Notes under the pieces: generated by a model
The model's input: only the letters and a program-made list of their open reading frames with translations
Database searches by the model: none
Told to the model about the DNA's origin: nothing
Assembly (NCBI GenBank): GCA_937967995.1
Contig: CALBTB010000009.1
Span: 496,001-560,000, forward strand
Source of the DNA: an uncultured Gammaproteobacteria bacterium
Lineage (GTDB): Bacteria; Pseudomonadota; Gammaproteobacteria; UBA6429; Thiohalophilaceae
Direction of reading: 5' to 3'
DNA length: 64,000 nt
In this document: positions 61,097 to 64,000 of the stretch, piece after piece
How positions within the stretch are numbered: position 1 is the first letter of the stretch
How the letters are laid out: each line of letters opens with the position of its first letter
Translations under genes and position numbers: made by a program

Positions 61097-61501
61097 ATGA
61101 AATTCAGTCTCGAAAGCCATTCCGGCAATACCATTCACAGTTATCAGGCTGGTGAAATTACCATCGTCCTGGGCACCCCGCCGGACCCGGAACAACCGGA
61201 ATCCGCCCTGCGCAAAATCACTGAGAATTTTATCCTGACACCATCAGAGCTGATTTTAAACTGGATCGAGCCATCTGAGCCGCTGAATCAGTCGCATTTA
61301 TATTTTATTCTCAGAACCGAACCGGAAATCATCATTCTGGGCACCGGCGAACACCTGCAATTTCCGGCACCGACGCTGTTACAGGCCAGTTACGAGGCCG
61401 GTGTGGGGCTGGAAGTGATGGATACGGGCGCGGCGTGTCGTACTTACAATATTCTGGCGTCGGAAGGTCGGCGCGTTAGTGCGGCGATCATGGCGGTTTA
61501 G
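61097..61501 (+). CDS. Mth938-like (DUF498) domain protein
   Basis: Small soluble protein (134 aa) of the Mth938/DUF498 family, related to NDUFAF3. The family core is FILTPSELILNWI, EPEIIILGTGEHLQFP and GLEVMDTGAACRTYNILASEGRRVSAAI. Molecular role unknown; the human relative assists complex I assembly. It is divergent from alaC. Confidence 0.92.
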   Translation: MKFSLESHSGNTIHSYQAGEITIVLGTPPDPEQPESALRKITENFILTPSELILNWIEPSEPLNQSHLYFILRTEPEIIILGTGEHLQFPAPTLLQASYEAGVGLEVMDTGAACRTYNILASEGRRVSAAIMAV

Positions 61502-61537
61502 TTAAGCTTCGCATTCGCGTATTCGTAAAAGACGATT

Positions 61538-61687
61538 AATTACTTCCACTTAATCCCGCTCGGAGCACAGTGAAAGACGATAATTACTGAAACGTCGTTG
61601 AAGGGCGGCGGTCCATGGATGGACAAAGCTGTCCTGAACCGATTCCCGCGAGGCATGGACGCCGAGCGGGATTAAGTGGAAGTAATT
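61538..61687. repeat. Nested inverted-repeat element 1
   Basis: Perfect 26-bp terminal arms (61538-61563 and 61662-61687; left arm contains CTTCCACTTAATCCCGCTCGG-type sequence) enclose 98 bases. Inside, GGCGGTCCATG (61607-61617) pairs with CATGGACGCC (61654-61663) with one bulge, and GTCCAT/ATGGAC forms a further hairpin. Size and structure resemble a MITE or a dispersed structured repeat. No gene lies within it. Confidence 0.75.
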
Positions 61688-61707
61688 GTCGTTTTTCACT
61701 TATGTAC

Positions 61708-61891
61708 TTCCAGGTCATTTACCTTATTCCGCTTATGCGCAACTGTCTGTCGCTTCGCACATCCCTGTGCTCTCGCGACATTAGTGCTTCCCTGCACGTC
61801 ATCCCTGACAGCTGCGCATCGGTAATGACGCACTTTGGCCGTCCATGGCACGTGCGTCATTAACGACGCTTCATAAGGTAAATGTCTGGAA
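61708..61891. repeat. Nested inverted-repeat element 2, next to the rpoS 3' end
   Basis: Outer arms TTCCAGGTCATTTACCTTAT (61708-61727) and ATAAGGTAAATGTCTGGAA (61873-61891) pair with one slip. Inner arms TGCGCAACTGTC (61736-61747) and GACAGCTGCGCA (61807-61818) match at 11 of 12. Innermost TGTCGC/GCGACA and GCACA/TGTGC form a stacked hairpin. The right end is five bases from the rpoS stop, so the rpoS message would end in this structure. Confidence 0.75.
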
Positions 61892-61896
61892 TTTGT

Positions 61897-62892
61897 TTAG
61901 CGTAATAACGCGTCGCCGGAAAAGCCTTCTTTCTCGAGAATTTCCCGCAATTTGCGCAACGCTTCTATCTGGATCTGACGCACACGTTCACGTGTCACGC
62001 CAATAGTGTTGCCGACTTCTTCCAGTGTCGATACATCATGACCGTTTAAACCAAAACGACGTTCCACGACTTCACGTTGCTTGTCGGTCAACTGTGACAG
62101 CCATTGTTCGATGTTACCGCGCACATCATCGTCCTGTAACAACAGGACCGGGTCGGTATTGTTTTCATCCGGAATGGCATCGAGCAATGAATTGTCTGCA
62201 TCGCGTCCCAACGGACTGTCGACCGAGGCAATGCGTTCGTTTAAACCCAGCATGCGTTTCACATCATCGATGGGCTTGTCGAGCATTTCGGCAATTTCTT
62301 CAGGGCTGGGTTCGTGATCGAGGGTTTGAGCAAGATGGCGGGCGGCACGCAGGTAAATATTGATTTCCTTGACCACGTGAATCGGCAGTCGAATCGTGCG
62401 GGTCTGGTTCATGATGGCCCGCTCGATGGTCTGGCGAATCCACCAGGTGGCGTAAGTGGAAAATCGAAAGCCACGTTCAGGATCGAATTTTTCAACCGCG
62501 CGAATCAGGCCAAGATTGCCTTCTTCGATAAGATCCAGCAGGGCCAGTCCACGATTGAGATAACGGCGTGCAATCTTCACCACCAGGCGCAGATTGCTTT
62601 CGATCATTTTCTTGCGACCGGCCTCTTCGCCCTTTTGCGCCATCCGTGCATAGTGCACTTCTTCTTCGGCAGTTAATAACGGGGAATAGCCGATCTCACT
62701 CAGATACAGGCGGGTTGCATCGAGCTGACCGTCGGGGATCTGGCCGGGAGTGAACACATTTTCCTGTTCTTCCTCTTCATCTTCGACATCGATATCTGCA
62801 TCATCGACATCTTCAATTGCCATTTCCTCTTCTTCCTTGTCGGGTGTCTCGTCCTGCTTCTTTTTGGCTTTCGCCTCGCGTTGTTCCCTCAT
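61897..62892 (-). CDS. rpoS: RNA polymerase sigma factor RpoS
   Basis: Stationary-phase/general-stress sigma factor (331 aa). An acidic N-terminal extension (about 60 residues, EEEE-rich) precedes region 1.2 (DATRLYLSEIGYSPLLTAEEEVHYAR). Regions 2 and 3 follow with LRLVVKIARRYLNRGLALLDLIEEGNLGLIRAVEKFD and FSTYATWWIRQTIERAIMNQ. Region 4 has LTDKQREVVERRFGL and VGNTIGVTRERVRQIQIEALRKLR. It is immediately downstream of nlpD, as in most gammaproteobacteria. Confidence 0.97.
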   Translation of the reverse strand: MREQREAKAKKKQDETPDKEEEEMAIEDVDDADIDVEDEEEEQENVFTPGQIPDGQLDATRLYLSEIGYSPLLTAEEEVHYARMAQKGEEAGRKKMIESNLRLVVKIARRYLNRGLALLDLIEEGNLGLIRAVEKFDPERGFRFSTYATWWIRQTIERAIMNQTRTIRLPIHVVKEINIYLRAARHLAQTLDHEPSPEEIAEMLDKPIDDVKRMLGLNERIASVDSPLGRDADNSLLDAIPDENNTDPVLLLQDDDVRGNIEQWLSQLTDKQREVVERRFGLNGHDVSTLEEVGNTIGVTRERVRQIQIEALRKLREILEKEGFSGDALLR

Positions 62893-62912
62893 ACTCCATC
62901 CACCTACCTGGG

Positions 62913-63755
62913 TTAACGTCGTTTTGGCAAGTAGCGTAACGGGTCAACCGGTTTGCCGTTGCGTCGTACTTCAAAATGCAACATGGCCCGGTTGGTTTCG
63001 CTACTTCCCATATCCGCGATATGCTGGCCTTTTCTTACTACCTGGTCTTCCTTAACATGAAGCCGCTTGTTATGTGCGTATGCACTGAAATACGTATCAT
63101 TATGTTTAATGATGATAAGCTTTCCATAACCACGCAGTCCACTGCCACTATACACAATCTCACCATCGGCCGCAGCGTAAACACGCTGTCCGGAGCGTCC
63201 CGCGATATCAATTCCTTTTTTTCCACTGTCCCTGGCTGAGAAAGTACTGATTATCTTCCCTTTTGCCGGCCACTGCCAGGTGATTTTCCCCTTGTAATTC
63301 GTGGACTTGGTGCGTTTTGTTACAGATTCCGTGCGCGGACGTTTCGCCGCTGTCGATTTTGGCGGGCTGTAACGTGGCGCCGGCCGTGGTGTGACTTTTT
63401 TACGTGTTATACCAGTTGGTCGGGTGACGTGTATGCGATCACCGGGGTAAATCGTGTATGGCGCACGTATATTATTCCAGTTCGCCACATCCCGAACATC
63501 ATGCCCATACTGCCAGGCGATGGAATACAGGGTGTCACCTTTTTCTACATGATGGTAACCCGAATTCGGTATTACAGACCGTTCAACTGTGGCAGGTGTA
63601 TCGGATCGGGCGGGTGGTGGTACGGGATCACGGGTGACGCGTGGGTTTTTGATGCCGGTATAGTAGCCGTACGAGTAATCATTACGTTCGACCGCACAGC
63701 CATATAAAAAAAATAATAAGACAGTGATAAATCCGGCTTTAAGCATGCGTCCCAT
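62913..63755 (-). CDS. nlpD: NlpD-type lipoprotein (LysM plus M23 domain)
   Basis: Outer-membrane lipoprotein (280 aa) that in other gammaproteobacteria activates the amidase AmiC during division. The signal ends at LYGC. A LysM domain (YHHVEKGDTLYSIAWQYGHDVRDVANWN) follows, then a basic linker and an M23 peptidase-like domain (GIDIAGRSGQRVYAAADGEIVYSG, GKLIIIKHNDTYFSAYAHN, HFEVRRNGKPVDPLRYLP). The zinc-site H in HxH is changed (as expected for non-catalytic NlpD). The promoter of rpoS is often inside this gene. Confidence 0.94.
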   Translation of the reverse strand: MGRMLKAGFITVLLFFLYGCAVERNDYSYGYYTGIKNPRVTRDPVPPPARSDTPATVERSVIPNSGYHHVEKGDTLYSIAWQYGHDVRDVANWNNIRAPYTIYPGDRIHVTRPTGITRKKVTPRPAPRYSPPKSTAAKRPRTESVTKRTKSTNYKGKITWQWPAKGKIISTFSARDSGKKGIDIAGRSGQRVYAAADGEIVYSGSGLRGYGKLIIIKHNDTYFSAYAHNKRLHVKEDQVVRKGQHIADMGSSETNRAMLHFEVRRNGKPVDPLRYLPKRR

Positions 63756-64000
63756 TTATATAAGTTTGTAAACGACAAAGGCAACCAGCGCGATGATGAT
63801 CACCGCCCAGCCCAGTTGGTCGACGTACTGGCGCAACCGGACTTCCATGGCCTCGCCTCCCCAGTACATCAAACCGGCTACCAGGAAAAACCGCGCGCCG
63901 CGACCAATCAATGACGCCAGTGTGAATGGCAACAATGCCATACTGAGTGCCCCGGCCCCAATCGTGAAAATCTTGTAGGGAATCGGTGAAAAACCGGCGA
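63756..64000 (-). CDS. YqaA family membrane protein, C-terminal part (5' end outside window)
   Basis: C-terminal ~80 residues of a DedA/SNARE-associated YqaA-type membrane protein. The visible part reads GFSPIPYKIFTIGAGALS, then LPFTLASLIGRGARFFLVAGLMYWGG, and a final helix WAVIIIALVAFVVYKLI. The G-F-[ST]-PIP-YK motif is family-specific. Its stop directly abuts the nlpD start, matching the conserved surE-pcm-yqaA-nlpD-rpoS order. Confidence 0.88.
   Translation of the reverse strand, partial: AGFSPIPYKIFTIGAGALSMALLPFTLASLIGRGARFFLVAGLMYWGGEAMEVRLRQYVDQLGWAVIIIALVAFVVYKLI

Noticed and set aside
1..64000. CRISPR arrays, tRNA and rRNA genes, insertion sequences
   Set aside because: Looked for by eye on both strands. 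No regularly spaced short repeats, cloverleaf genes with TTCGAAT-type arms, rRNA stretches or transposase frames were recognised.

Overview
The window is about half G+C, gene-dense, and carries chromosomal loci in orders typical of gammaproteobacteria: degP-rseC-rseB-rseA-rpoE, nadB, sdhCDAB-sdhE-ygfX, ygfZ, lysS-prfB with the RF2 programmed frameshift, recJ with an rpfE-like gene, hom-thrC, and yqaA-nlpD-rpoS. The genus cannot be named from sequence alone. A free-living, environmental (possibly marine or sulfur-oxidiser-related) gammaproteobacterium fits best; that placement is inference.

Layout. 1-3104: the sigma-E envelope-stress operon on the minus strand, with a sigma-E-like promoter ahead of rpoE. 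3215-9835: nadB, the succinate dehydrogenase operon with its flavinylation factor SdhE, and divergent ygfZ. 9943-16127: an HDOD signalling protein, lysS-prfB, and a membrane GGDEF-EAL protein. 16133-24211: parvulin, a lipoprotein hydrolase, a candidate small RNA, a CNNM-type protein, a NIT-like helical protein, a YbaK deacylase, a lone XdhC, and the conserved DUF2157-DUF4401-GDYXXLXY set. 24344-36266: DUF4105 and DUF3015 proteins, an amylosucrase-type GH13 enzyme, a macro-like/pirin pair, a CadC-like TPR regulator, a DUF3530 hydrolase, a cold-shock protein, an amidohydrolase, a highly charged repeat protein and a YajD-type HNH protein. 36285-45469: BrkB, ChaB, a YadGH-type ABC exporter, a bactofilin-like membrane protein, MtfA plus a decayed partial copy of mtfA, a seven-bladed propeller protein, PPK2 and a TAXI binding protein.

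45624-49600 is an A+T-rich accessory segment and the most interesting part. It holds a LEM-3-type GIY-YIG protein, a PD-(D/E)XK-type protein, a class-1-like OLD nuclease (ATPase plus TOPRIM) and a small membrane protein. The OLD gene is bracketed by two attC-like structured sites that begin just after the preceding stop codons. This looks like a short integron-cassette cluster without an integrase in view, carrying probable anti-phage genes. The 3' core boxes of the sites are non-canonical, so the call is tentative.

49607-64000 returns to core genes: a LysM lipoprotein, an MscS channel, an NfeD-slipin pair flanked by two unannotated ~30-residue single-span membrane peptides, a Spy-like protein, recJ and its neighbour, thrC, hom, an alaC-type aminotransferase, a Mth938-type protein, two nested inverted-repeat elements, rpoS, nlpD and a truncated yqaA.

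No rRNA, tRNA, CRISPR array or intact insertion sequence was seen.
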